In this document: piece after piece, positions 29,061-38,752 of the stretch | How the letters are laid out: the number at the start of each line of letters is the position of its first letter | Position numbering within the stretch: position 1 is the stretch's first letter | From: a virus | IMG/VR virus record: IMGVR_UViG_3300006810_000108 | Coordinates: 1-41,906 of that record | Length of the DNA stretch: 41,906 nucleotides | Strand: one strand, 5' to 3' | Translations under genes and position numbers: made by a program | Notes under the pieces: model-generated | The model's database searches: none | Told to the model about the DNA's origin: nothing | What the model saw: only the letters and a program-made list of their open reading frames with translations

Positions 29061-29099
29061 TATTTCCTCTGTATCCTATCATTCACATTGACCTAATAT

Positions 29100-29135
29100 A
29101 TGCTTGTTTCTAAAATGCTAGAAACAAGCATTTTA
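29100..29135 (+). terminator. Long hairpin after the tail tube gene
   Basis: A 13-base perfect stem (29100-29112 with 29119-29131, ATGCTTGTTTCTA and its complement) with a six-base loop, followed by TTTTAATTATT. Probably an attenuator limiting transcription into the chaperone and tape genes. Confidence 0.7.
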
Positions 29136-29158
29136 ATTATTGAAAAGGGTGATAATTT

Positions 29159-29632
29159 ATGGCTATCCAAATGCCCGAAAAACGTTTTAATAGCATTAGA
29201 TATATTTCAAGAATTGATAGTGCAATCGATAAAGAGGCTAGCGATCGAGAAGCATACGAAAAAGACCCGATGGGGAACGCAGACAAGCTTGTTTTAAAAG
29301 ATGGACAAGAGCCAACTATTTTCGTTTTAAATTTTGAATTGAACTCAAAAGCTCACGAACTTATAAAAAATTCGCGCAGCAAAAGAGCTTCGTCAGATGG
29401 TGTTGAGCTTTCAATGGGTAGCTGGTCACAGAATGTTTGTCGCGTTGTTTTAAAGGATATTATTAACCCCCCAGGTGTTGAGGGGATCAAATTTAAAAAG
29501 GACGGGCGTGGATATGTAGCCGATTCGACTTTAGACATTTTAGAACGGCTAAATATTGTTGATGAAATTTGGACTCTTTACCTCGGCATGACTAACGAAA
29601 CTCAGGAGGAACAAGAACACGCCCCAAACTGA
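29159..29632 (+). CDS. Tail assembly chaperone, unshifted product (gpG-like)
   Basis: 157 residues, AAGGGTGATAA before the ATG. Compact alpha/beta N-terminal domain and a C-terminal segment ending ETQEEQEHAPN. It ends at TGA 29630-29632, directly after a slippery heptamer that sends part of the ribosomes into the -1 frame. It stands between tail tube and tape-measure genes, the standard location of lambda gpG. It would bind tube subunits and tape measure during assembly and be absent from the virion. Confidence 0.8.
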   Translation: MAIQMPEKRFNSIRYISRIDSAIDKEASDREAYEKDPMGNADKLVLKDGQEPTIFVLNFELNSKAHELIKNSRSKRASSDGVELSMGSWSQNVCRVVLKDIINPPGVEGIKFKKDGRGYVADSTLDILERLNIVDEIWTLYLGMTNETQEEQEHAPN

Positions 29633-30051
29633 TTTCGGCTCTGATTGATTTACATTTTGCAGAGCCGAAAGATAAAAAATTACATGATTGTTCAATTTGT
29701 CCGTTATCTCAAAAGAAAGCTCGCAAATGTGAGTTACCCGGATATCAAAACGCCTCTCGGCCAAAATTTTCTGTTGATTCCCGTAGCGCTAAATATACCT
29801 TTTGCCCCGGTAAGGCTACATGGTCGCCTAGAATTGCCAAAACCTTTCTGGAATGTAAACAAGCCTATCTAACTGGTATACTTCCAAATGAGCAACCATT
29901 TTTGGAACAGTCGCCCATGTTTACCGCCAGTTATCCAATTTTCGTTGAAATATGGAAGGAACGTTCTTACGCGCGGGTTTGGGGTGATGTAAATAAATTC
30001 GCGGAAGAAGTTTTTAAGGTAATTGGCAAAATGTTGGGCGGGAAAAAATAA
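29159..30051 (+). CDS. Tail assembly chaperone, -1 frameshift product (gpGT-like)
   Basis: After CCCAAAC (29623-29629) a -1 shift continues as CTG ATT TCG and stays open to TAA 30049-30051, adding about 140 residues to the 157 of gpG, about 297 in total. The added T part starts LISALIDLHFAEPKD and contains C-x2-C (HDCSICP) plus further Cys, perhaps a zinc site, then a helical C-terminus ending GKMLGGKK. There is no good independent start for the T frame, so the shift is probably its only route of expression. The TAA touches the tape-measure ATG. Confidence 0.82.
29623..29670 (+). promoter_or_regulatory. Programmed -1 ribosomal frameshift signal
   Basis: Slippery heptamer C-CCA-AAC in the gpG frame (X-XXY-YYZ form), followed by the zero-frame TGA. 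Three bases on, TTTCGGCTCTG (29633-29643) pairs perfectly with CAGAGCCGAAA (29660-29670) around a 16-base loop, a stimulatory stem of 11 pairs. Confidence 0.88.
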
Positions 30052-33000
30052 ATGGCTATTAGTGAAACTTTTGAAATAAAAATAGCTCCGAATATCGAAA
30101 AAGAAGGTTTTGAACGTACTCAGGTAGCTATAAAAGCAATAGCTAAAGCGATGAAAGAACAAGAAGACGCTTTTAAGTCGATGAATGTAAGCATTAGCTC
30201 TGAAACAGAAAAAAATATTGCTATATCAAACGCCGCATTATTTGAAAATGTCCAATTAATTCATAATGAAATTAAGGGTCACGAAGAATTAAGCAGTAAA
30301 GTTGAACAAACAAACGCCGCTTTTCAAAAAACAATAGATACTTTAGGTATTTTAGCACAAGGCATAGGTTTAGCAGGTTTATTAAGAGTAGCTTCTGATT
30401 TTGAAATGATGGCGAAAGCTGGAAATGCTCTTGGTTCCAAACTCGCTATTTTAATTTGGCGTTTCAAAAATTTTAATGGTATATCAGCGCCAAGCAGTAA
30501 AACATTATTTAAAATCACAGAGTCTATTTTAATATTAACGCCCGTAGTGATTGCATTAAGTAGGACTCTTGCAGAGTCAGAAATAGCAATGATTTCATTC
30601 ATTGGTCAAATCGGTATTGTTACTGGAATCCTTTTAACAGGTTTTACCGTCGCCGTTAATTCAGCGATTTTGTCAGTTTCTAATTTTGCTATCAGCCTTG
30701 GTGATAAATTAATTAGAAGAATGGAAATATTTTCTGCAAGTGCTGAAAAGGCAGAGCAAACAACAAGTGCTTTTACTTTTACAATTTTAGGATTTAATCG
30801 AGTAATAGGAGAATCTACCGGAACCCTTGATTTCTGGAATGAGCAAATTGACAAAATGGTTGATAATACGGCCTTTGGTGTTGCTGATATTCAAAAATCT
30901 GTAGCGCTACTGGTTAAAGAGGGGGCCGCATTAGGTTTAAACTATAAGCAAAACACTAAGCTTTTGAGAATTGCGGCAGACGTCGCCGCAGCTACTGGTC
31001 GGGATTTAAATGATGTAACCTTGCGAATCGTTTCCGGTTTGGCAGGACAAAGTCAGGGCTTGTTAGCGTTAGGTATCAACGTTAAACAATCCGCAATAGA
31101 CCATAGCGTATTTGCTGAAAAACTAGGAAAAACAGCGACAGAGTTAAGCGATACAGAAGCCAAACTTGTTAGATTCAACGAGATTATAAAACAAACCGAG
31201 CCTTTACTTGGTGCTGCCGAAAATCAGCTTGATACGGTAAGAGGCGCAAACGATGCATATGAAAGAACCCTAGAAAATATCAGAATCAAATTAGGTGAAA
31301 CTAATCAGGCTACCAGAGCATACCAACGAACTATAACTCAATTTGCTGAATCAGTTTTGGATTTACCAGATTCTGTTTTAACAATTATTGGCACATTTCT
31401 TGATTTCGGTGGTGTGATTTTAAAAATTATAGGAGTTTTAACAAAATATTCACTTACAATCGGCTTTGCCGTTACTACATTATCATTGTTAAATACTGTA
31501 ATGGGAACTAGTATAACGCTGCAAACTATTTTAGGTAGTCTATTTGGTTTAGTCGCTGCGAAAGTCGGTGTTCAGGCTATTGCGGTTAGTGGTTTAAGCT
31601 CAGTATTTTTGAACCTCGCCATTATAACGAAAGGAACTCTATTAGTAGCAATTAAATTTATAATAAGCTCTATTGTTACCTTAACCATAAAAATTGCAAC
31701 TCTTACAGCAACGATTTTAACTAATCCATTATTTTTAGCTGGGACCGCTATTGCAGCTAGTATTTATTTAATCGTCGAAGCAATTAAAGAGATTATAGAC
31801 GAGCTTGGTTTATTTGAAAAAGAAACCGCTAATACTACAGGAGTATCGAGAGAGTTTACAGGAGTTTTAACGACACTTAAAAACGCTGCAAGGGCTGTTT
31901 TTGGGGTTTTCAAAGATTTAGCTCAGTTGATAGCAGTCGGTTTAACGGCTCCGGTGCTTTTTGCAGTCAAGGCATGGCTTCATATGAAAAAAGCCATGGC
32001 AGACAATAAAAACGAAGCTTTTGGCATACAGCAACAAATCGAAAAGGTAAACGCACAATTAGAAAAGCTTGGGGAAATTAGTTTAAAGGCTCAAGAAGGT
32101 TTTAGGGGTTTGGTTGCCGGAGGCACGGCACAAGCAGCGGAAAACCAACGTATTGAATACGAAAAACTTGGCAAAGCAACAGAGAATTTTGCATCGAAAC
32201 TCGAAAAAGTAAAATCTATAACTTCTGAAGTAGGCGCACAATTTAAGTTATTAAACTTTGGCGATCAATTCGACAAAGCTAAAAACAGTATTGACGTAAC
32301 TAGAACAGCATATAATAAATTGCTCGATTCTTTTATCAACGGCGGAAAAGATTCTAAAGTTTCTGTTGATGATTTAAAAAAAGGTTACGAGGATTTATTA
32401 GGAGCTTTTCAACAGGCTAAGGATTTAAGTCAACAAACTTTCGATGGTTTGATTGCAGGAGCTAAACGGGTAAACCTAGAGTTAATGAAATCGTCTGGTA
32501 ATATTTTACAAGCTACTCGTATGGAAAATGAGGAAAGGCTTAAACTATTTGACAAACAAGTATCAAATTTAGAAAAAATTGGATTATTATCGGAGCAACA
32601 AGAAAAGCAATTAGCAGATGCTAGACTTGCAATCGTTAGAAAAAATCAAGCTGATATAGATAAAATTAAACAAAAAGCGGCGCAAAAAGAGGCCGATTTT
32701 TTTGCAAGAATGCAAAATGAAAACATAAATTTGTTGCAGCAAGAAAAGGAAGCCTCCGGTCAATTTGTAGCAGCTCAAAACATCGCTGGGATGATGGCAT
32801 TACAAGCCCATGATGAAAAAATAAAAAGATTTGTCGAAGAACAAAAATTATTAGATGAAAATTTTAAACTTTCTAAAGCCCAACTTGATATTATCAAACA
32901 ACAAAGAGAAGCAATTATAGCAAAAAACGAAGCAAATGTTGTGGAAGCTGCAAAAAAAGAGCAGGACGCCGCACAAAAAGCCGCAGGACCAGAAGCGCCG

Positions 33001-34785
33001 CAAATTTTCGGCCCCCAACAAGTTGATTTAATCGGAACAGCGTTTGGAGAGGGCGCGGAGGCTATAGCTGGTGCGGCTTCTAGTATGCTTTCGCCGCTTA
33101 CGGCTGTAATGGCCGCGGCACCTATGATTGTAGGAGCTATTCAAGGTTTAATAGATTTTGTTCCAAATCTTTTAGACTCCATTGCGAATATATTTAACAC
33201 CTTAACGGAATTACCGTTGAAGGCCGCGGAAGCTTTTTCAGGCTTAGTTGATTCCTTGGGCAATGTCTTAGCAAATTTAGCGCCAAATATCATTAAAGGT
33301 TTTACTAAAAACATTTCTACGTTAGTAAGATTAATTTTTGAAACATTGCCAGATGCTTTTACCGAAATGCCGGTGCTTTTAATTGAAGCGCTAATGGATT
33401 TTATTGGAAAACTCCCAGAATTCATTAAAAAATTAGCGATTGGATTTATTCGTGGCATTGCTACTGCTCCGATTAAAATAATCAAAGCCTTAGCCGACGG
33501 CGTACCTGTTTTGATTGCGGAATTGCTTAAAGCTATTCCTGAGGTGGCAATCGCCCTGGTTGATGGGTTAATAATTGGTCTAAAAGAAGCCGTGAACGCT
33601 CTAGCTAATTTATTCGGATTTGATGACCTTTTTGATATGCCAGAAATCGAAGAACAAATAAGTAAACTTTCCGACGATATCAAACGTGCTTCCTCGCAAA
33701 TATTCCAAGTTTTAGATTTGGAGGCGTCACAAAGAGGTTTAGATGTAGCCGATCGCATTAGAAATGCGATTATTTCGAGTAGTAGCCGAGGGGCAGATAT
33801 ATTTTCAAAATACTGGAAAAAATTAAAATCCTGGTTTGAAAATAAATTTGGCCCGATTGTTTCCGAAGCTTGGCAGGGTTTTACGCGAAACGTCGAAGAT
33901 CAATCGGAGGGTTTTGGAAGAAATATATCCGATCAATTTAAAGGATTTATTAGAAACGTAACAGACCAAGCCGAAGGATTTGGCCGCAACGTATCCGATC
34001 AATCTAAGGGATTTGCTGATAATATTGCGGTAGCTGCTAAGGGATTTGGTGATAATGTTGCTGTAGCTTGGAAGGGTTTTGCCGATAATGTTGGGGTTGC
34101 CGCCCAGGGATTTGGTGACAATATTAGCGTGGCCGCGAAAGGTTTCGGGCGAAATATTTCCGATCAATTTAAGGGCCTTTTAGACAATATTGCTAATATA
34201 AAAATTCCCGATTTGCCTGATTTGCCTGATTTTCCTGAATTGCCGAGTTTCCCAAGCATTGAAACTCCGAGTTGGCTTCAAAATTTTATCGATGCTGTTA
34301 GCAGTCTTACAAACTGGAGCCTGCCTTTCTCAAGCGGGGGCTTAGTGGGGAAGGTACAAAATAGCATACCTTCACCAGGAGGATACGCGGGTAAAGTAGT
34401 CGATACAATAATGGCATATAGGGCCGAAGGTGGCCCCGTAACGGTTCCAACAGGGACCACAAAAAACGGTATTCTATACGCTCAAACCGGCTCAATGGCT
34501 CAAGGAACGGATACAATCCCCGCAATGCTCACACCTGGGGAGTTTGTTGTAAACCGAGAAGCTACGCGAAATAATTTAGGGCTTCTTAGCTTTATCAATC
34601 AGAATAAAGACGCTGTATCGCCTAGAGCGCCGCAAAACAGCACGTTTAATATTACGATCAATGCTAAAACAAATTTAGACGTAAACACCTTAAGACGGGA
34701 AGTTATACCAGAAATCGAAAAGCAATTAAGGCGCAAATCCCAAGAGGGTAAATCGGTAATTAATGCGGCAGGAATAAGGGCTTAA
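30052..34785 (+). CDS. Tape measure protein
   Basis: 1577 residues, the longest gene. It follows the chaperone pair with no gap. Helical N-terminus; hydrophobic membrane-like segments at about residues 155-215, 440-590 and 1000-1180; long coiled coils between (about 640-960). Residues 1276-1374 are nine tandem 11-residue repeats. A Pro/Asp-rich linker follows (PDLPDLPDFPELPSFP), then the conserved C-terminal tape-measure motif GTDTIPAMLTPGEFVVNREA. It sets tail length and probably helps DNA pass the inner membrane. By the usual rule of about 1.5 angstrom per residue, the tail would be roughly 200 nm or more. Confidence 0.92.
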   Translation: MAISETFEIKIAPNIEKEGFERTQVAIKAIAKAMKEQEDAFKSMNVSISSETEKNIAISNAALFENVQLIHNEIKGHEELSSKVEQTNAAFQKTIDTLGILAQGIGLAGLLRVASDFEMMAKAGNALGSKLAILIWRFKNFNGISAPSSKTLFKITESILILTPVVIALSRTLAESEIAMISFIGQIGIVTGILLTGFTVAVNSAILSVSNFAISLGDKLIRRMEIFSASAEKAEQTTSAFTFTILGFNRVIGESTGTLDFWNEQIDKMVDNTAFGVADIQKSVALLVKEGAALGLNYKQNTKLLRIAADVAAATGRDLNDVTLRIVSGLAGQSQGLLALGINVKQSAIDHSVFAEKLGKTATELSDTEAKLVRFNEIIKQTEPLLGAAENQLDTVRGANDAYERTLENIRIKLGETNQATRAYQRTITQFAESVLDLPDSVLTIIGTFLDFGGVILKIIGVLTKYSLTIGFAVTTLSLLNTVMGTSITLQTILGSLFGLVAAKVGVQAIAVSGLSSVFLNLAIITKGTLLVAIKFIISSIVTLTIKIATLTATILTNPLFLAGTAIAASIYLIVEAIKEIIDELGLFEKETANTTGVSREFTGVLTTLKNAARAVFGVFKDLAQLIAVGLTAPVLFAVKAWLHMKKAMADNKNEAFGIQQQIEKVNAQLEKLGEISLKAQEGFRGLVAGGTAQAAENQRIEYEKLGKATENFASKLEKVKSITSEVGAQFKLLNFGDQFDKAKNSIDVTRTAYNKLLDSFINGGKDSKVSVDDLKKGYEDLLGAFQQAKDLSQQTFDGLIAGAKRVNLELMKSSGNILQATRMENEERLKLFDKQVSNLEKIGLLSEQQEKQLADARLAIVRKNQADIDKIKQKAAQKEADFFARMQNENINLLQQEKEASGQFVAAQNIAGMMALQAHDEKIKRFVEEQKLLDENFKLSKAQLDIIKQQREAIIAKNEANVVEAAKKEQDAAQKAAGPEAPQIFGPQQVDLIGTAFGEGAEAIAGAASSMLSPLTAVMAAAPMIVGAIQGLIDFVPNLLDSIANIFNTLTELPLKAAEAFSGLVDSLGNVLANLAPNIIKGFTKNISTLVRLIFETLPDAFTEMPVLLIEALMDFIGKLPEFIKKLAIGFIRGIATAPIKIIKALADGVPVLIAELLKAIPEVAIALVDGLIIGLKEAVNALANLFGFDDLFDMPEIEEQISKLSDDIKRASSQIFQVLDLEASQRGLDVADRIRNAIISSSSRGADIFSKYWKKLKSWFENKFGPIVSEAWQGFTRNVEDQSEGFGRNISDQFKGFIRNVTDQAEGFGRNVSDQSKGFADNIAVAAKGFGDNVAVAWKGFADNVGVAAQGFGDNISVAAKGFGRNISDQFKGLLDNIANIKIPDLPDLPDFPELPSFPSIETPSWLQNFIDAVSSLTNWSLPFSSGGLVGKVQNSIPSPGGYAGKVVDTIMAYRAEGGPVTVPTGTTKNGILYAQTGSMAQGTDTIPAMLTPGEFVVNREATRNNLGLLSFINQNKDAVSPRAPQNSTFNITINAKTNLDVNTLRREVIPEIEKQLRRKSQEGKSVINAAGIRA
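33877..34173 (+). repeat. Nine 33-bp repeats coding an 11-residue unit in the tape measure
   Basis: Units of the form G-F-G-R-N-I-S-D-Q-F-K or G-F-A-D-N-I-A-V-A-A-K repeat every 11 residues (nine complete, one partial). Two subtypes, R-N-x-x-D-Q and D-N-x-x-V-A, occur in blocks, suggesting internal duplication. Confidence 0.85.
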
Positions 34786-34786
34786 A

Positions 34787-36328
34787 ATGACGACGACGAT
34801 AACGGGATATTGTGAATTTGCTTATCTAAATGAAGTCGCCTATATGGGCGGAAGAATAGATGAGGGGCTGAATACGCAAATTTCTATGAAAATAGAAATT
34901 AAAGAAAATGTTAACGCGCAAAGTTTACTCAAAATAAATGATGCAGATTTATTATTTTCTCAAATTGAAAATATAATCAATAGTGAAAATAATTTAAATC
35001 TACAAACTTTGATGAAAACAGAGTCTCAAAACGATTTAAACCTACAAAATATATTAAAAATAAATGATAGTCTTTCGGCACGATCCCAAATTGAGAATGT
35101 TATTTTTCCGCGTCTTAATTTAAATTCACAAACAGAACTAAAAATAAAATCAGCTAATAATTTAAATAGTCAGATCGAATTAAAAAATATTATTGAGGGA
35201 AGCAATTTAAATAGCCAAGTAAATTTTGGAACGTATCGGATAAAAGGGTGTGGAGGTTATTTAGATGTTTATCCGTATTTACAAGATGACCCATATTTAA
35301 CGCCTAGAAATTGTGCTGAATTAAATAGCCAAGTCGAATTAAGAAAATACACTTTAACGTCGTTGAATTCACAAATTGACCAAAAAATTGAAGATTTAGT
35401 GTCGATATCCTCCCAAGTTTTGGCAATCGTTAACAGGCAAAATAATTTAGGTTCTCAAATTAATTTTCAAGCCGCGTCAAAGATTAACAGTCAAATAAAT
35501 CTGTTTATCTATAATCGTACGCAATTGAGAATCCTATTAGATTTTCCCTCTCGTGGCACAACAGCTCTAGGGGGAAATAATTGGACCAGTGTTCAAGCTA
35601 TAGCGCCAGGGGATTACAGCCCCAGCAATTTGAATACAGATATTATTGAACAGAGAACACAAACGGACGGTATAAATAATCTTTGGCAATTGCGTTGTGA
35701 TACGGGAGAGGCAAATACCTTCATGGATACTGCCGCTATATTAGAGCATAATTTTACAACTAGTGCGCGGGTTGAAATACAGGGTAGCGACGACCCGGCT
35801 TTTGGAACAATAAAATTTACGATTGTAATGGAAACTGAGTTGCAAAATATGTATTACATTGCGCCATCACTGCCAACACAATCAGCAAGATATTATCAAT
35901 TTTCTATCCAAGATCCAACTAATACAGATCCAGACGGATTAAAGATTGGCACTATTTTATTTGGTTCGGCAATCGTTTTAACGAAAAAGGAACAGTTTAT
36001 AAACCCCGTAACTTTTGGAAAACGGCATTACAAAGATACGTTAGAAACGGAAGGTTATACTAGTTCTAGCAACGATCGAGCGCTCAGAAAATTTTTAAAT
36101 TTGACTTTTACGCAGTTAGATATAAACGGAGGTAATTTTAAATCTTTGCAGGACTATATACTAACAGCTAAAACAGATTTAAAATGCTTAGTGATACCAA
36201 GACCAACAAAACCAAGCGCTTTAGCTGTTTTTGCTAAATTAAGCACGCTTCCGGATGAACAACATAACGCTGTAGATGATGATAATTGGAGAGTAGATTT
36301 AACACTAGATTGGGATGAGAGTCTATAA
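34787..36328 (+). CDS. Distal tail protein with 14-residue repeat array
   Basis: 513 residues, starting one base after the tape-measure stop. Residues about 25-240 consist of repeats of exactly 14 residues, each ending near N-L-N-S-Q: conserved Gln at 31, 45, 59, 73, 87, 101, 115, 129, then 182, 196, 210 and 224. A Cys-containing segment (145-180, GCGGYLDVYPYL) interrupts them and resembles the N-terminus (GYCEFAYLNEVAYM). The C-terminal ~270 residues look like a beta-rich virion domain (from TQLRILLDFPS), probably the part joining tape measure to hub. Function inferred from gene order. Confidence 0.65.
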   Translation: MTTTITGYCEFAYLNEVAYMGGRIDEGLNTQISMKIEIKENVNAQSLLKINDADLLFSQIENIINSENNLNLQTLMKTESQNDLNLQNILKINDSLSARSQIENVIFPRLNLNSQTELKIKSANNLNSQIELKNIIEGSNLNSQVNFGTYRIKGCGGYLDVYPYLQDDPYLTPRNCAELNSQVELRKYTLTSLNSQIDQKIEDLVSISSQVLAIVNRQNNLGSQINFQAASKINSQINLFIYNRTQLRILLDFPSRGTTALGGNNWTSVQAIAPGDYSPSNLNTDIIEQRTQTDGINNLWQLRCDTGEANTFMDTAAILEHNFTTSARVEIQGSDDPAFGTIKFTIVMETELQNMYYIAPSLPTQSARYYQFSIQDPTNTDPDGLKIGTILFGSAIVLTKKEQFINPVTFGKRHYKDTLETEGYTSSSNDRALRKFLNLTFTQLDINGGNFKSLQDYILTAKTDLKCLVIPRPTKPSALAVFAKLSTLPDEQHNAVDDDNWRVDLTLDWDESL

Positions 36329-38068
36329 ATGGGAACAAGAGATAGAAGGCCATATTTGTCTGCAACGACTTTGGATCAAAATATTTTGGACCAGTCTCAA
36401 GATTCTCTCGTTCAAAAATTGCAAATGATAGCCGATATAGAAACGCCGACGGGAACTTTGCGAGTATCTGATAGAGCCTTATATGTCGGTTCTACTTTTT
36501 ACCCTAATCGTGCGGTTTTCCCAAACATCGAAAGAACAATAGGCGAATGGTTAGCGGGAACATTGCAATTTTCTAGCTTGGATGTCGTTTTAGCCAATGC
36601 AGATAAATCATACAGTAACATTTTGCCGGGTGGTTCTGATTACAATGGATTTATTAATAGAAGCGTAGTAATAAAAATTGGTTTAGGTGAAATTGAAAGC
36701 AGTTATAAAACTGTTTTCGATGGATTTGTTACCGATGTTGAAGGCTTTGAAAGAAGCTTTTTAAGTTTTAAACTTATTTGTCGCAATAAATTCGATTCAG
36801 TAAATACACAAATTCCAAACCAATCGCTTATAACAGATGATTTTCCAAATTTAGAAGATGAATTCGTTGGTTTAGCCGTGCCATTGGTTTATGGAAATTG
36901 GACGACAGCATTGCGAAGAGAGGGGTCAATGGTTCCCGCTTTTCCTGTGAACGGTTTAGACCCTTTAGTTAATGCAGGACTCGATCCACCCCACCCAAAC
37001 GTAGGGGATAATGATTTAAGACTTGTAATTAGTTCTACTCCCCTTAATTCAGTTGATACCTCAACGGTAACTCTTTTTCGTGGGGATCAATATTATATTT
37101 TTGATTCGAGCGATATTTCTATCGTTCCTGGGTCAAACAATACAATTTTAGATATTGCCCAGGGAAATTTATCGATTGATGGAAACCCATGGATATACGA
37201 ATCAGGAGACGAATTTTTTGTGAGATGCACTGGAACCGATGTTATTGGCAATGATGATAATATTGTGGATCAGGCTAAAGATATTTTGATTAGATTTGGC
37301 GGCGTGACGAGTTTAGAATTTGATTCCTCATGGTCCTATTTTGCCTCTAAAGCCGCTCCAGCCCAATCCGCTATAGCAAACATTGCTTCTCGGCTATGGT
37401 TGCAGGAGTCGAATAAAGTTATCGATACGGTCGCCGCGATGTTAGAACAGGTTCGGTTAGAGCCTTTTATAAATCGAGATAACAAATGGTCATTATCAAG
37501 TTTGCATTTTGATGAGATTCCAACAAATCCTTCATATAAAATTAGAAATTGGGATATAAGTTTAGGCTCTTTAAAAATTGTTACCTCTGAAACAAACAAT
37601 TTTAACCGGGCGCAAGCCGACTATGCCTTCGATCCAGCTAAGGGCGAAAATAGTCGTTCGACGGCAATTTATAAAAATCAAGATGCTATTACGCAGGCAA
37701 ATAATAAGGAAATAAGCAAATTAATTACCTTTCCTCAACTTTACGTTGAATCTGACGTTGAAAATCAATTAATTGAAATTTTAAGATTATCATCGGGATA
37801 TACGGAATTTATCGAGTGCGTATTAACACCAAGATCGTTTTTAAAAGACATCGGCGACTATGTTCAGCTTGGTATTAATATTGGATCAGTGGAATTTAGC
37901 GAGGCATCAAATCCGATCGTTGGTATAATAAGGGATCTTTCGTATTTACCGGGATCGATGGGCATTGGTGCTAAAATTTGGGTTTATCAAATGCTTAATT
38001 TTCCCGGTTACGCAGGCCCATCTGGCACGGTGGCGGGATTTGACCAAACAATAACAAAAGAGGTTTAG
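36329..38068 (+). CDS. Tail hub / baseplate protein
   Basis: 579 residues, directly after the distal tail protein. The N-terminal region has the hub-like order: strand-rich start, NRSVVIKIGLGEIESSYKTVFDGFVTDV split over strands, then FPNLEDEFVGLAVPLVYGNW (about residues 170-190), a motif I associate with central hub proteins of siphophage tail tips. The C-terminus has the beta-rich DYVQLGI ... GIIRDLSYLPGSMG. It probably forms the tip complex that meets the host surface. No lytic domain seen. Confidence 0.62.
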   Translation: MGTRDRRPYLSATTLDQNILDQSQDSLVQKLQMIADIETPTGTLRVSDRALYVGSTFYPNRAVFPNIERTIGEWLAGTLQFSSLDVVLANADKSYSNILPGGSDYNGFINRSVVIKIGLGEIESSYKTVFDGFVTDVEGFERSFLSFKLICRNKFDSVNTQIPNQSLITDDFPNLEDEFVGLAVPLVYGNWTTALRREGSMVPAFPVNGLDPLVNAGLDPPHPNVGDNDLRLVISSTPLNSVDTSTVTLFRGDQYYIFDSSDISIVPGSNNTILDIAQGNLSIDGNPWIYESGDEFFVRCTGTDVIGNDDNIVDQAKDILIRFGGVTSLEFDSSWSYFASKAAPAQSAIANIASRLWLQESNKVIDTVAAMLEQVRLEPFINRDNKWSLSSLHFDEIPTNPSYKIRNWDISLGSLKIVTSETNNFNRAQADYAFDPAKGENSRSTAIYKNQDAITQANNKEISKLITFPQLYVESDVENQLIEILRLSSGYTEFIECVLTPRSFLKDIGDYVQLGINIGSVEFSEASNPIVGIIRDLSYLPGSMGIGAKIWVYQMLNFPGYAGPSGTVAGFDQTITKEV

Positions 38069-38070
38069 AT

Positions 38071-38736
38071 ATGAGCGTTTCTTTGTTAATTTCCAAAACT
38101 TTGACCGGCGGAGCCGTATCCGATCCCCTAGCCGGTGGTTCTACTGGTTTAAATCTTGGACAAACGATTAACGGCGAGTTTGCGCCAATTTTGGATCAGG
38201 GAAGTAATCTAGGACATCAAGATTTATATATTTCTCACGATGCTACAATTGATCCCATACGTGATTTTTCGACATACGTGGGCATTTATTCTGGTGTGTA
38301 CGGCGGGGCCAATAGTGCAGCAGCAGATATAGCGACATTAATTGCGAAAGGACAGGCAGATAACGAAGCGACTGCAAATAATTCTGATGGTTTTAGCTCA
38401 GGATTGCGGATCGAACATGCGGGCATAAACATCGGATCGCTTGGCGCTTCAGCATTTTTGCCTAGCCGCGCCCAGGTTTCCATCTACGGCAATAATGGGA
38501 CTGATGGAATTGACCTAGCAAGCGCTTTCGATTTACATGTTGATGCTTTAGTTTATGATAATGCGGGTGTTGAGCAAGACGCTTCGGCCCCTCAAACCGG
38601 CGAAATAGGAATTATTGGTGATTCGACTTTAGGCGATCACGCTCATATCGGATTGCGATTTTATTTAGAGGAAGCCGCTCCAGATGGGGGCATATTGCAA
38701 TATGATTTTACGTTAAGCTATAGTTTTACAGCTTGA
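38071..38736 (+). CDS. Tail tip / baseplate accessory protein
   Basis: 221 residues, starting two bases after the hub gene stop. Beta-rich and Gly/Ala/Asp-rich, with no transmembrane or catalytic motif. The end LRFYLEEAAPDGGILQYDFTLSYSFTA suggests a jelly-roll or immunoglobulin-like sheet. The role as a virion component is inferred from its place between hub and fibres. Confidence 0.5.
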   Translation: MSVSLLISKTLTGGAVSDPLAGGSTGLNLGQTINGEFAPILDQGSNLGHQDLYISHDATIDPIRDFSTYVGIYSGVYGGANSAAADIATLIAKGQADNEATANNSDGFSSGLRIEHAGINIGSLGASAFLPSRAQVSIYGNNGTDGIDLASAFDLHVDALVYDNAGVEQDASAPQTGEIGIIGDSTLGDHAHIGLRFYLEEAAPDGGILQYDFTLSYSFTA

Positions 38737-38752
38737 TATTTAGGGAATCAAA

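Noticed and set aside
29645-29872. 75-residue frame (starting MIYILQSRK) in the chaperone T region
   Set aside because: It is out of phase with the -1 frame that fits the slip site and runs cleanly to the tape-measure gene.
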